A stretch of DNA of 64,000 bases, taken from positions 37,006,898 to 37,070,897 of the forward strand of contig NC_092577.1 of assembly GCF_037975245.1 (NCBI RefSeq), written 5' to 3'. The notes under the pieces are model-generated. The model did not search any database. It saw nothing but the letters and a program-made list of their open reading frames with translations, and was not told the DNA's origin. Every line of letters begins with the position of its first letter. The first letter of the stretch is position 1. This DNA is from Apostichopus japonicus. Its lineage: Eukaryota; Echinodermata; Holothuroidea; Aspidochirotida; Stichopodidae. Both the position numbers and the translations under genes were made by a program. Below are positions 1 to 12,451 of this stretch, piece by piece.

Positions 1-170
1 TATACAGTAGGATAAACTTCTTAGTATACAGTGGCATACAGTAGTATACAGTAGCATGTATACAGTAGCATACAATAGAATACAGTAGTATACAGTAGCA
101 TACAGTAGGATACACTACTTAGTATACAGTAGTATACAGTACTTTATAGTAAACAGTTGTTGTATACAGT
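1..170. repeat. Short tandem repeat, TATACAGTAGCA-like
   Basis: Imperfect 10-12-bp units of the type GTATACAGTAGCA, cut by the window edge. It lies in the presumed RIM intron after exon 4. Positions 171-515 after it hold nothing I recognise. Confidence 0.85.
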
Positions 171-515
171 AACATTTTTTGTCCCAGTCAATTGAATTCA
201 TGTTTTCTTTTCCTTTTCTTTCTCCTTTGCAGTATATTTGAAGTTTTCATATCTGTTGAACAACTTCATTTTTAGACCATACCAGATACGGGGAGATTCC
301 CATTAAATACAACTATGCCACAAGATATTTCATCACACAGACTAACACGCACAGTACATGCATACATTCCAGCTAGAAGATCAATGTTGCATTAACTGAA
401 TAATGTTGTAATGTACTCTCTAACTTGTTCTTTATAGGGTATTATGGAAAATAACAAGAAAGGCAACAGTCTTATGGTGATTCCTTGCTAAATACTACAT
501 TTTTTTAAATTAGTT

Positions 516-1040
516 TAGGATTATGGCTTCAAATGACCTTTGATCTCAGCACAAACAAAAACACAATAGGTTGCTTGTACTCAATAAGGTGGATGCACAA
601 ACCAGGGAGCTGCTAGGTTAGAGTAGTAGCTGCCTGCACAAACTAAGTATGAAGTAAATCCAAGCATCACTTTCTGAGTTAGAGCAGGGAGCTGCTACTG
701 TAGCAGCTCCCTGGTTAGAGAGTTTACAAGGTTTTCAGAAGTCCTTTGACATCTGTTGACCTCAAATGACTTTTGACCTCTGTAAGAAAAAATCCTTAGT
801 GATCAAGGGCTCAATAAAGTGGATCCACATATCAAGCATCAAGTTAATCCCAAGCTGAGAGTTAGAGAGCTTACAAAGTGTTTAGACTTTGACCTCTGTT
901 AACCTTGAATAACCTTTGACCTCTGCAACCAAAAATGGTTCTTGTGCTCTATGAGGTGGATCCACAGACCATGTATGAAGTCAATCCAAGCTTTACTTTT
1001 TGAGTGAAGAGGATTTACAAGCCAAGTCATTACATACACA
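516..1040. repeat. Degenerate dispersed repeat with TGACCTTTGACCTCTG motifs
   Basis: Three to four diverged copies of a ~130-150-bp unit containing 'ttgacctctg', 'caataaggtggatccac' and 'gtatgaagtcaatccaagc'. A related diverged copy lies at 23080-23350. It looks like an old dispersed invertebrate repeat; no coding capacity is seen. Confidence 0.55.
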
Positions 1041-1099
1041 CAAACATCATCACCATGGCAAGCATTCCTTTTGCCTCCGGTAAAGTATAAAACAGCATG

Positions 1100-1690
1100 A
1101 AAGTAAGCCTGGGTAAGGGGCATGAAAGGCAGCCTGGGTAATGGGGCATGAAAGGCAGACTGGGTAAGGGGGCATGAAAGGCAGCCTGGGTAAGGGGCAT
1201 GAAAGGCAGCCTGGGTAAGGGGGCATGAAAGGCAGCCTGGGTAAGGGGACATGAAAGTGAACCTGGGTAAGGGGGCATGAAAGCGAGCCTGGGTAAGGGG
1301 GCATGAAAGCGAGCCTGGGTAAGGGGCATGAAAGGCAGCCTGGCTAAGGGGGCATGAAAGGCAGCCTGTGTAAGGGGCATGAAAGGTAGCCTGGGTAAGG
1401 GGCATGAAGGGAGCCTGGGTAAGGGGGCATGAAAGGGAGCCTGGGTAAGGGGCATGAAAGGGAACCTGGGTAAGGGGGCATGAAAGGGAACCTGTGTAAG
1501 GGGACATGAAAGGTAGCCTGGGTAAGGGGCATGAAGGGAGCCTGGGTAGGCGGGCATGAAAGGGAGCCTGGGTAAGGGGCATGAAAGGGAGCCTGGGTAA
1601 GGGGCATGAAAGGGAACCTGTGTAAGGGGGCATGAAAACCTGTGTAAGGGGGCATGAAGGTCACCTGGGTAAGGGGCATGAAAGGGAGCC
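1100..1690. repeat. Minisatellite, 25-26-bp unit
   Basis: About 23 units of 'gcctgggtaaggggcatgaa' plus a variable 'aggca' or 'aggga' end. Proline-rich open frames on the minus strand are produced by the repeat and are not genes. From 1691 to 2984 I see only AT-rich intron with no recognisable feature. Confidence 0.95.
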
Positions 1691-3024
1691 AGGAGGAGGT
1701 GTAGAAACCTTAGACACGGATCACATGGAGACGAAGGAGATCATTTATTATAAATCATTTGTAAATCCTAAATTTACCTTGTCATTATTCTTTTAATTAA
1801 TTATTCTTGTCCTTACAACATACAGTATTCAGTCGAACATTGATAGTCAGAAGAGTGCAGCAGTTTCCAAAACCTGTCTCTAATTTAACTCGCTGGATAA
1901 TGGAGGTGTCTAGGCTAATTAAGTGTGCTGCAAGCCGAAAGATGCAGAACAAACTGAAACTGCCAGATATGAAGAAAGTATATTTTTTTGCAAGGTCAGC
2001 ATTGCCCCATTGTTCGAGGAACACGCCGATCGCAAGACTGCTCAATTATTTACACAGTACGCGAACAAACAAACAGAAGACTTGCTTGGCCATGATTTTC
2101 GTGATAATATTAATGTTCAAACATTCGTATCTCAAGGGTGTGAGTGATGACTGCATGTGAAGAACTCGCAATGTAATTGTCGTATGACCAAAAAAAAAAA
2201 AAGAAGAATGCCAATAAAGTGAGACATGTGTTTCTCTGGCGAAGAGCTATTGCTTCTTCCCAGTTTGTAGTATACTGTAATTATGTGCAATAGGGTGGTT
2301 TGAGTACATTGCAGTAACAACTGCTGTTCACTGCAGTGATGCACAATAGCTTGGAGACCTAACCAAGTGTTGTGTAATTAGCTGGATGATTTCTCACTGA
2401 TCATACCAGCTATTTTTACCATGACATGAATTGATATATATATCCCTAGGGGCTGCAAAGGTGTACCAATCTTTGACATGATATATATGCCTCTCAACAC
2501 AGACAAATGGTATCTGTTAAAATAACCTTAAAAGCAAAATGCACACTTTCCACTTTACCTTTCCAATGATGTTGCAGATATGTGCAGTACTTCTGCTAAA
2601 CATATTAAAAACAAAATGGTCAGTGGTATCTTTTCTCTTTGACTTCAGACACACAAACAAACTGAATAAATAATCAACAAGTTTGTGTGTGCAACAATAT
2701 CACTTAAAAAACATAATGACACAAACTGGACAGAACTTTCTCACATTCATTCAATTGTCAAGTATAAAGTAGGAAAAATTGTAGAATGAAAATGACAAGA
2801 AAGTAGGACAAAAGTAGGAGAAAAGGATGAAAAATAGTAGGCAGAATTAGGCTTTAACAGAAAAGAAATAAAATATAGTTCTGAAACATTAACATGTGAA
2901 ATAAAGGAAATGGGAATACTTTGAAAATCCTTTATGAGTTGCTCACTTGGTCCCAAGATACCAATAAAGCAACATTATTAACTTTCATTATCACATATAT
3001 GTGAACAGCATACTTTTATAATCA

Positions 3025-5296
3025 TTCTAGGGTCAGCACAATATCACACAGGTGACCAGCACACTTTTATAATCACACAGATGATCAGCACATTTCATAA
3101 TCACAATGAGCAGCACACTTTCATAATCACACAGTTGACCAGCACACTTTCATAATCACACAGTTGACCAGCACTTTCATAATCACACAGTTGACCAGCA
3201 CACTTTCATAATCACACAGTTGATCAGCACACTTTCATAATCACACAGATGATCAGCACATTTCCATAATCACAATGACCAGCACACTTTCATAATCACA
3301 CAGTTGACCAGCACACTTTCATAATCACACAGTTGACCAGCACACTTTCATAATCACAGTTGACCAGCACACTTTCATAATCATACAGATGATCAGCACA
3401 CTTTCATAATCACAGTTGGCCAGCACACTTTCATAATCACACAGTTGGCCAGCACACTTTCATAATCACACAGTTGACCAGCACACTTTCATAATCACAC
3501 AGATGATCAGCACACTTTCATAATCACACAGTTGACCAGCACACTTTCATGATCACACAGTTGAACAGCACACTTTTATAATCACACAGATGATCAGCAC
3601 ATTTTCATAATCACAATGACCAGCACACTTTCATAATCACACAGTTGACCAGCACACTTTCATAATCACACAGTTGACCAGCACACTTTCATAATCACAC
3701 AGTTGACCAGCACACTTTCATAATCACACAGTTGATCAGCACACTTTCATAATCACACAGATGATCAGCACACTTTCATAATCACACAGTTGACCAGCAC
3801 ACTTTCATGATCACACAGTTGAACAGCACACTTTTATAATCACACAGATGATCAGCACATTTTCATAATCACAATGACCAGCACACTTTCATAATCACAG
3901 TTGACCAGCACACTTTCATAATCACACAGTTGACCAGCACACTTTCATAATCACACAGTTGACCAGCACACTTTCATAATCACACAGTTGATCAGCACAC
4001 TTTCATAATCACACAGATGATCAGCACATTTTCATAATCACAATGACCAGCACACTTTCATAATCACACAGTTGACCAGCACACTTTCATAATCACACAG
4101 TTGACCAGCACACTTTCATAATCACAGTTGACCAGCACACTTTCATAATCATACAGATGATCAGCACACTTTCATAATCACAGTTGGCCAGCACACTTTC
4201 ATAATCACACAGTTGGCCAGCACACTTTCATAATCACACAGTTGACCAGCACACTTTCATAATCACACAGATGATCAGCACACTTTCATAATCACACAGT
4301 TGACCAGCACACTTTCATGATCACACAGTTGAACAGCACACTTTCATAATCACACAGATGATCAGCACACTTTCATAATCACACAGTTGACCAGCACACT
4401 TTCATAATCACAGTTGGCCAGCACACTTTCATAATCATACAGATGATCAGCACACTTTCATAATCACACAGATGATCAGCACACTTTCATAATCACAGTT
4501 GACCAGCACACTTTCATAATCACAGTTGATCAGCACACTTTCATAATCATACAGATGATCAGCACACTTTCATAATCACACATATGATCAGCACACTTTC
4601 ATAATCACACAGTTGACCAGCACACTTTCATAATCACACAGATGATCAGCCTACTTTCATAATCACACAGGTGATCAGCACACTTTCATAATCACACAGT
4701 TGACCAGCACACTTTCATAATCACAGTTGGCCAGCACACTTTCATAATCACACAGTTGGCCAGCACACTTTCATAATCACACAGTTGACCAGCACACTTT
4801 CATAATCACACAGATGATCAGCACACTTTCATAATCACACAGTTGACCAGCACACTTTCATGATCACACAGTTGAACAGCACACTTTCATAATCACACAG
4901 ATGATCAGCACACTTTCATAATCACACAGTTGACCAGCACACTTTCATAATCACAGTTGGCCAGCACACTTTCATAATCATACAGATGATCAGCACACTT
5001 TCATAATCACAGTTGACCAGCACACTTTCATAATCACACAGTTGATCAGCACACTTTCATAATCTTACAGATGATCAGCACACTTTCATAATCACACAGA
5101 TGATCAGCACACTTTCATAATCGCACAGTTGACCAGCACACTTTCATAATCACACAGATGATCAGCCTACTTTCATAATCACACAGGTGATCAGCACACT
5201 TTCATAATCACACAGGTGACCAGCACACTTTCATAATCACATAGTTGACCAGCACACTTTCATAATCACAGATGACCAGTACACTTTCATAATCAA
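3025..5296. repeat. Large minisatellite, 29-bp unit
   Basis: Roughly 78 units with core 'cacactttcataatcacaca' followed by 'gttgaccag' or 'gatgatcag', with 25-27-bp deletion variants. Rare variants such as 'gttgaacag' recur at about 3561, 3819, 4329 and 4872, showing multi-unit higher-order duplication. Confidence 0.97.
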
Positions 5297-5459
5297 CCAG
5301 GAAAAAGTAGGTTTGCTGGTCAGCCTAGAGAATGCATTGCTTTTTGATACACTGCCAATGGGATGTACTGTATGTGACTTAAAATGATTCTGAAAGTGAT
5401 GTCATTTTACTCTGATTTGCTTTAAACCTACTGAGAATGGAACATAATAATCATGATCA

Positions 5460-5960
5460 TAATAATAAATGAGACTTATATAGCACCAAATCAGTAGACA
5501 AAAGTCACTGCTCAAGGCGCTTTACAAAGAAAGCAGATTAATTTACAAAAGAACAAGTGAAAAGAATCATCTTCAGTAAACTTTTGAATGTAGAAAGTTT
5601 ACAGCATGTTTGAATGTAGTCTGGTAACTTGTTCCATAGATAAGAGCCAGAGTATTTGAAGCTTCTGTAACCATTCACTTCAAGCGTGGTTTAGGAACAG
5701 TTAAATTTTGTTGGCGGAACGAAGTGTGCGAATTGGAATATATGGCAAGAGAAGTTGCGACAGGTACACAGGCTGTTCCAGATGATGAGCACAAAAGGTG
5801 AGAAGAAGTAGTTTAAACTGAATTCTGCAGCTGATAGGGAGTATTCATCTAGTCAAAATACACCAACAGATGAGCAGAAATCAAAGAGAACCTTCCTTGG
5901 ATGTTTAAATTTATGGCCTGTAACTGTAGCATCAGCTGACATAGTTTATGTTTACAGTAC
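5460..5960. repeat. Dispersed repeat fragment with 'aaggcgctttacaaa'
   Basis: The words 'gacttatatagcacc' and 'ctcaaggcgctttacaaa' resemble the end of a dispersed element common in marine invertebrates. Boundaries are uncertain and no target duplication was found. The rest of 5300-6160 shows nothing else. Confidence 0.4.
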
Positions 5961-6164
5961 TGTGGTGTAACATACAAGTTGACCATTGAAATGTCTCAAG
6001 TGGAGTGATCAATATATTTACATGAATTTTAATCATTAATTATGTTAATTACCTGCTTTTGTGAATTGTTTGAATCAGTAAAGTAAGTGCGGTATCCAAT
6101 TAAAACACTTTGGGCCATGTTTGGTCATCTCCGTTTTCAATGTCTGTTTCAAAGTAAAAGTTGA

Positions 6165-7145
6165 CCTCTGGGACCAGAAATATTAAACTTGACGTGTTTA
6201 CTTTTGATTAAATGTGTTCGTTCTATTGTTTGATCCATCTCAGTTGTGCTTTGTTGTTTAATTTGATGTGTTTTAATTTTGATTAAATGTGTTCTTTCAA
6301 TAGCTTGATCCATCTCAGTGGTTCTTTGTTATTTAATTTTGACGTGTTTTAATTTTGATTAAATGTGTTCTTTCAATAGCTTGATCCATCTCAGTTGTGC
6401 TTTGTTTAATTTTGATGTGTTTTAATTTTGATTAAATGTGTTTGTTCTATTGTTTGATCCATCTCAGTTGTGCTTTGTTATTTAATTTTGATGTGTTTTA
6501 ATTTTGATTAAATGTGTTCTTTCAATAGCTTGATCCATCTCAGTGGTTCTTTGTTGTTTAATTTGATGTGTTTTAATTTTGATTAAATGTGTTCTTTCAA
6601 TAGCTTGATCCATCTCAGTTGTGCTTTATTGTTTAATTTTGATGTTTTAATTTTGATTAAATGTGTTCTTTCAATAGCTTGATCCATCTCAGTTGTGCTT
6701 TGTTGTTTAATTTTGATGTGTTTTAATTTTGATTAAATGTGTTCGTTCTATTGTTTGATCCATCTCAGTTGTGCTTTGTTATTTAATTTTGATGTGTTTT
6801 AATTTTGATTAAATGTGTTCTTTCAATAGCTTGATCCATCTCAGTGGTTCTTTGTTGTTTAATTTGATGTGTTTTAATTTTGATTAAATGTGTTCTTTCA
6901 ATAGCTTGATCCATCTCAGTTGTGCTTTATTGTTTAATTTTGATGTTTTAATTTTGATTAAATGTGTTCTTTCAATAGCTTGATCCATCTCAGTTGTGCT
7001 TTGTTGTTTAATTTGATGTTTTAATTTTGATTAAATGTGTTCATTCTATTGTTTGATCCATCTCAGTTGTGCTTTGTTGTTTAATTTGATGTGTTTTAAT
7101 TTTGATTAAATGTGTTCTTTCAATAGCTTGATTCATCTCAGCAGT
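6165..7145. repeat. Minisatellite, 73-77-bp unit with higher-order structure
   Basis: Thirteen units each marked by 'gatccatctcag' (last copy 'gattcatctcag'). Two variants occur, 'tctttcaatagc' and 'gttctattgt'. The second recurs at about 6221, 6441, 6745 and 7045, giving a ~300-bp four-unit period in the right half. From 7146 to 8232 there is intron with a G-run at 8031-8046 and nothing else. Confidence 0.95.
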
Positions 7146-8232
7146 GATTTGATGGATGCTGTAATCTTCCTATGTGTGAGGCCTACTCTTTTGCAAAATG
7201 AGCTACTCGTTTGCTATTTACTTGTTTGCTACTCGTTGCTATAACGTACTAGCAAAAACAATGATATGTGCAATGTGAGTTTGATGCAGCTTTGCCTTTG
7301 TGTAGCAACTTATTTTCTACAGTGCAGTTGTCTATGCAATCCAAATAAGTTGTTCCCTGAAGAGGTATAAACAGTACTGGCTGTGAAATCTTCCCAATAT
7401 ATATATGGGAGAGTTTCACTGCAGCTAGATAAGGATAACAGCTCTAAAAGACAGTTTCTGTTGACTTGTCAAATAAAAGTGTTCACACTTCTGTCACAAT
7501 TTATTTATTTATTTTATTTTGTTTAGTCTTCCTACCTTTAAAGAAGAAATAATAAACTTGGCAGTTTTAGTAAAATATGGTTGTTCAGAGTATTAGGACA
7601 ACAACATCTATCTTTGAAGAATAACACTGCACAGCAACAGAGAACATCAAATGTAGATCACTTTACAACAATTACTGCATGAACACAGCTGGGGTGCAAA
7701 GTCTGTTATTTTTATCAAGAAAACTTAAGTGTGCAAAGAAATCATGCTACTGTCTTGCCTTCCTTTGTTTTTGTTTTCAAGTTGAAACAAGTAAAGACAT
7801 ACAGAAACAAGGCATTTGTTGAGATATAATAGAGTATTGCAAGAAAAACTACCAAAACTATATAAAATATAAACTTTCACTTCATTGTCAGATGGTTGAA
7901 AGAAGGAAAAAACAGGAAAAGTTTGCGAAATCTAGATGTCACAAAACAAAAGGATCACAGGTATCACTTTCTTTGTGAATAAATGATGAAGGAATGAAGA
8001 AGTACCGTAGGCACTGAGCATGCACAATTGGGGGGGGGAGGGGGGACAACATTCATACCCCCAATGTGACGATGCAAGAACAACATCAACAAAAACAGAA
8101 GTATTTCCCACAAAGCTCACAAAGATAGCAAACAGAGATGGAGTGCTGACACAGATTTTCCCCCAAAAAACAAGGGTGAGGTGCAGAGCATGACGACTTG
8201 GAAAACATTTATCTCAGATTTAGATCCCTGAC

Positions 8233-8456
8233 CTGTGTGGGTTGCATTTGATCCTCGTATAGCGTTGTGCTACTCCCTGTTTCAACGCCCGAGTCTTTCA
8301 CCTGACGCTCCTCATCATCGAGTGACCGACACTGTTTTTGCCGGAGCGTAGAGCTGGGTATACTAATAATCGCAGCACTATCGCTTTCTTCCCCCTTACG
8401 TTGGGTAGGGGCAAGGTTCTGGGGGTGGGGAGAAGTGATTTCGTACTCCCCAGATC
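8233..8456 (-). CDS. RIMS: RIM exon 4, pre-PDZ linker
   Basis: Exon of 224 bases encoding the split Gly 663 to residue 737. The acceptor TTTCTTCCTAG|GA supplies the two bases that complete the codon left by exon 3. The donor CAG|GTCAGG ends in phase 0. The peptide starts SGEYEITSPHPQ and contains KDSGVETGSSTTL (716-728), which resembles the DSGVDT-SSTTL block lying directly before the PDZ domain in vertebrate RIM1/RIM2 (recalled, not searched). The next exon should therefore open the PDZ domain. I searched 1-8232 on the minus strand by eye and found nothing like it, so the PDZ, C2A and C2B exons probably lie outside the window. The exon call rests on splice sites, phase and this short match. 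Confidence 0.8.
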
Positions 8457-9379
8457 CTAGGAAGAAATACGGGAGAGAGAAAAACATCGGGAAGTAACAG
8501 ATAAATGTGTTCCAAGGCAGCATGTCTTTAGACAGTAGTATAAACCTGGCAATTGTTATTTTTTTACGAAGACAGTGTGTGCAAGCTGGTTTTGGAGTTT
8601 GGATTGATTTCATTTTTCTTGGTATGGAATTGCATGGAATTGTGATCAGACAGAATTCAGCCCAGTCAGTGATATGAAAACAAAAATTGCCAGAATTTTT
8701 ACTCTTGTTGTAAAAATGATCAGGAAAAAAAGGAGAAGAATTGGACAGAGGAAAATAGAGGGCAACAGACAGGCTCACCAATGAGAGAGAAGCGTGGTGG
8801 ATTCTATTAGGACCACGCTCATCCCAGTTCTCTGGTTCACCTAAACGAATTAAAATGTATGCAAATGTTTATTATGAATAACCATTCTGCCTGCACCTTG
8901 AGTATTTACCTACAGTACACTCCCTACAGATACAAAGAGGATAAAAAAAAAATTAAGAAAATTAAGTGTAGAGGAAACCTTTCATTTATAACCTCCTTCG
9001 ATTAGCATAGAGGATACTTCTCTGAAACAAACTGACCAATCATAAACCTGCATGTTTAAAAGCATAACTTATGTCTTGTGCAATCACACAAACACTGTAC
9101 AATAATAATAACAATATCTAGTCTTACAATTCACACAAATATATATTGTAAACAGAATTGCGTCAGGCACTGTGTCAATAGTAGGAACTGGGGCAAGCTG
9201 CAGCCTGCCCCATAGGACGTTTCATCTATTGTGCTCTGCAGTTACACACTGTATTAGGCATTGCTGGTGTGCTGAGATCTCTCTTTTCTTCAATGTTGCT
9301 TCAGCCTTGCTGCAGGAAATTGTGCAGTTGCTGCAGCTTTCACTTTTGACCTGATTGCATTAGTGTAAGTTCACTTTTC
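8457..9379 (-). other. RIM intron 3, right part, no feature
   Basis: Non-coding sequence upstream of exon 4. A pyrimidine-rich acceptor tract is next to the exon. I see no further gene, SINE or inverted-repeat element before the 31-bp array. Confidence 0.6.
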
Positions 9380-10625
9380 AAGGTCTGTATCAGTTGTTTC
9401 AAGCAGTCAGGTTGTCTGTATCAGTTGTTTCAAGCAGTCAGGTTGTCTGCATCAGTTGTTTCAAGCAGTCAGGTTGTCTGTATCAGTTGTTTCAAGCAGT
9501 CAGTTTGTCTGCATCAGTTGTTTGAAGCAGTCAGGTTGTCTGTATCAGATATTTCAAGCAGTCAGGTTGTCTGTATCAGTTGTTTCAAGCAGTCAGGTTG
9601 TCTGTATCAGTTGTTTCAAGCAGTCAGGTTGTCTGTATCAGTTGTTTCAAGCAGTCAGGTTGTCTGTATCAGTTGTTTCAAGCAGTCAGGTTGTCTGTAT
9701 CAGTTATTTCAAGCAGTCAGGTTGTCTGCATCAGTTGTTTCAAGCAGTCAGGTTGTCTGTATCAGTTGTTTCAAGCAGTCAGGTTGTCTGTATCAGTTGT
9801 TTCAAGCAGTCAGGTTGTCTGTATCAGTTGTTTCAAGCAGTCAGGTTGTCTGTATCAGTTGTTTCAAGCAGTCAGGTTGTCTGCATCAGATATTTCAAAC
9901 AGTCAGGTTATCTGCATCAGTTGTTTCAAGCAGTCAGGTTGTCTGCATCAGTTGTTTCAAACAGTCAGGTTGTCTGTATCAGTTGTTTCAAGCAGTCAGG
10001 TTGTCTGTATCAGTTGTTTCAAGCAGTCAGGTTGTCTGTATCAGTTGTTTCAAGCAGTCAGGTTGTCTGCATCAGTTGTTTCAAGCAGTCAGGTTGTCTG
10101 TATCAGATATTTCAAGCAGTCAGGTTGTCTGCATCAGTTGTTTCAAGCAGTCAGGTTGTCTGCATCAGTTGTTTCAAGCAGTCAGGTTGTCTGTATCAGT
10201 TGTTTCAAGCAGTCAGGTTGTCTGTATCAGTTGTTTCAAGCAGTCAGGTTGTCTGTATCAGTTGTTTCAAGCTGTCAGGTTGTCTGTATCAGTTGTTTCA
10301 AGCTGTCAGGTTGTCTGTATCAGTTGTTTCAAGCAGTCAGGTTGTCTGTATCAGTTGTTTCAAGCAGTCAGGTTGTCTGTATCAGTTGTTTCAAGCAGTC
10401 AGGTTGTCTGTATCAGTTGTTTCAAGCACTCAGGTTGTCTGTATCAGTTGTTTCAAGCAGTCAGGTTGTCTCTATCAGTTGTTTCAAGCAGTCAGGTTGT
10501 CTCTATCAGATATTTCAAGCAGTCAGGTTGTCTGTATCAGTTGTTTCAAGCAGTCAGGTTGTCTGTATCAGTTGTTTCAAGCTGTCAGGTTGTCTGTATC
10601 AGTTGTTTCAAGCAGTCAGGTTTGT
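9380..10625. repeat. Minisatellite, 31-bp unit, stop-free in three frames
   Basis: About 40 units of 'tcaagcagtcaggttgtctg' plus 'tatcagttgtt'. The unit has no stop codon in any plus-strand frame, and 31 is not a multiple of three, so all three frames stay open for about 1.2 kb. The resulting 31-residue protein repeats are artefacts of the array. Confidence 0.97.
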
Positions 10626-12451
10626 AAAATCGACATTAAAGGTAAAGACTCTAATTAAACATTTCAGTGGACAAGTTTTAGCTTTTAATTTGTCTTTATG
10701 CGAAATTGGTTTTGAGTAGGACTCTTAAAGACAACACAACCTGGTTCTAGATTATTATTTTCATGAATTCCATTCTTTTCAATTGTAGAGACAATTACAG
10801 CAGTGAATACACTGAGAAATTGGCAAGAATTCCCTGTAGCTGGTTGTCATAGTTTGTTCAATTGCGTTTAAATATTTTTTGTTTTTTTTGGCAGTCGGTT
10901 TGGTAAACTTCGGGCCTCAATGGAATATTATCTAAGCTACTGTACTCACCCTTTGGCAAGAATGACGTATGTAGTGAAATGTTACTTGGAAAAACTTATA
11001 CTTCACTCCCCATTAATAATGCTCCACTTATGGTAGTTTCCCATACTCGTAGTACAAAATCAAACATAAAACAACTAACAGGCTTGGAATATATAAACCA
11101 GTGCAAACCTTGGGAAATGTTCTCTCTGTGAAATTATTAATTTAAGAGTTCTTAGAGCCAAACTTGATTCATCAATAACAGGTATATTGTTCGGGCCTGG
11201 TCAACTTACTTAAAATTGGTGAAATAAAATGCAAACCCCCTTTTCAAGTTATTCAACATCTTCACAAACTTCCTCCTAGAAATTGTAAAAATTCCAATGT
11301 TTGAATAAAAACATACTTTTCTGAATATAAGGAATTACATGGTCCACAAAACCAGAGGTCTTGGTGAGATGACCAGTGTATATTGCTACAGAGTCTAAAG
11401 CTAATTTTACTGTGTTAGCACAAGGTGTCCAATGTCCATGCTTAATTCAGCTGGGCTGACTCTCCGATTAACCTTTGCATCACAAATTAATCTTGTTGAC
11501 CAACCCCAAAAATGTATTATTTTTAAATCCTCAACAGATTATTAAATGTCTGCATCTTTCAAAATTCCATGACAATAATTTTAAATCATACATGCAGGCT
11601 TTAACAATGGGTTAGTATTATGTCATATCATGATAGTAAATAAATCCTTCCCAAGTTCCCAAACTATCATCACATGAAGCAATACACCATCTGACACCAA
11701 TTCTTCATTGCATCCATTTAAAATGGTTAATTCACTTACCTCATCTCATAGAGTGTGTATAGAGTGTATGCATGTACTGTACATTCAGTATCTAAAGAAA
11801 CATGTACCCGAAAAAGATTAAACTGCGGACAGACATACTACATTATACTCAAGCTGGTCCACAATGTTATTTTACATTGTACAAACTCCATTTTATACTA
11901 CCACTCATCATAGTTAGCAACATGCATTACATGTACTGTACGTAGGCCTCATAATAATAACGCAGATGTGTTACAACTGGCTATGATAGTACTACAGAGG
12001 TACAGTAGGGCAGAAGTACAAGATCACACGAGAATGTTCACAAGGCCTCGAACAACAGGCTGGGCTGGTGCTACCACAGACACGGCTCAGCTAATACTCA
12101 AGGATAAAATTTGCCATAGAAATTATAACCTTTTTTTCTTATCATAAAATTCAAAAGAATAAAACAAACACATTTGTAGGCTCTTGCTCGTTATCCATGA
12201 GACCTTCCTGTAATACTGGACTATGGTGTTTAGCTGAATAAAAAAAAGGTACTGTATATACAGATCATGTTAAGAATTTACCATCATGTGTTGATGTGTC
12301 GAGCTAGATTATAATGGAAAATAAACGGGCAAAGATCCACAACATGGAACCATTACTATGATACCTTTTTTTAACATCCATCCATCCAAAAAGAAGAACT
12401 CTTTAAGAATAGCTTCCAAAAATGATGGTTTTGTTTTTCTTTTTTCCTTAC
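10626..12451 (-). other. RIM intron 3, left part, no feature
   Basis: AT-rich intron between the 31-bp array and exon 3. No repeat, RNA gene or coding segment was recognised here. Confidence 0.55.

Noticed and set aside
899-1679. Several Pro-rich minus-strand frames of 84-244 residues
   Set aside because: Direct translation of the 25-26-bp array in different frames.
1807-2160. 117-residue plus-strand frame with a fairly protein-like composition
   Set aside because: No homology recognised, no splice or promoter support, and it is antisense within a presumed RIM intron; could be an old transposon fragment.
2985-5296. CRISPR array
   Set aside because: The 29-bp periodicity is tandem with no unique spacers, in a eukaryotic intron.
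1-8232. A RIM PDZ exon
   Set aside because: Looked for on the minus strand and not found; probably outside the window.
9425-10719. Three overlapping forward open frames of about 380-400 residues with a 31-residue repeat
   Set aside because: They are produced by a 31-bp minisatellite without stops; no start context, splice logic or homology supports a protein.
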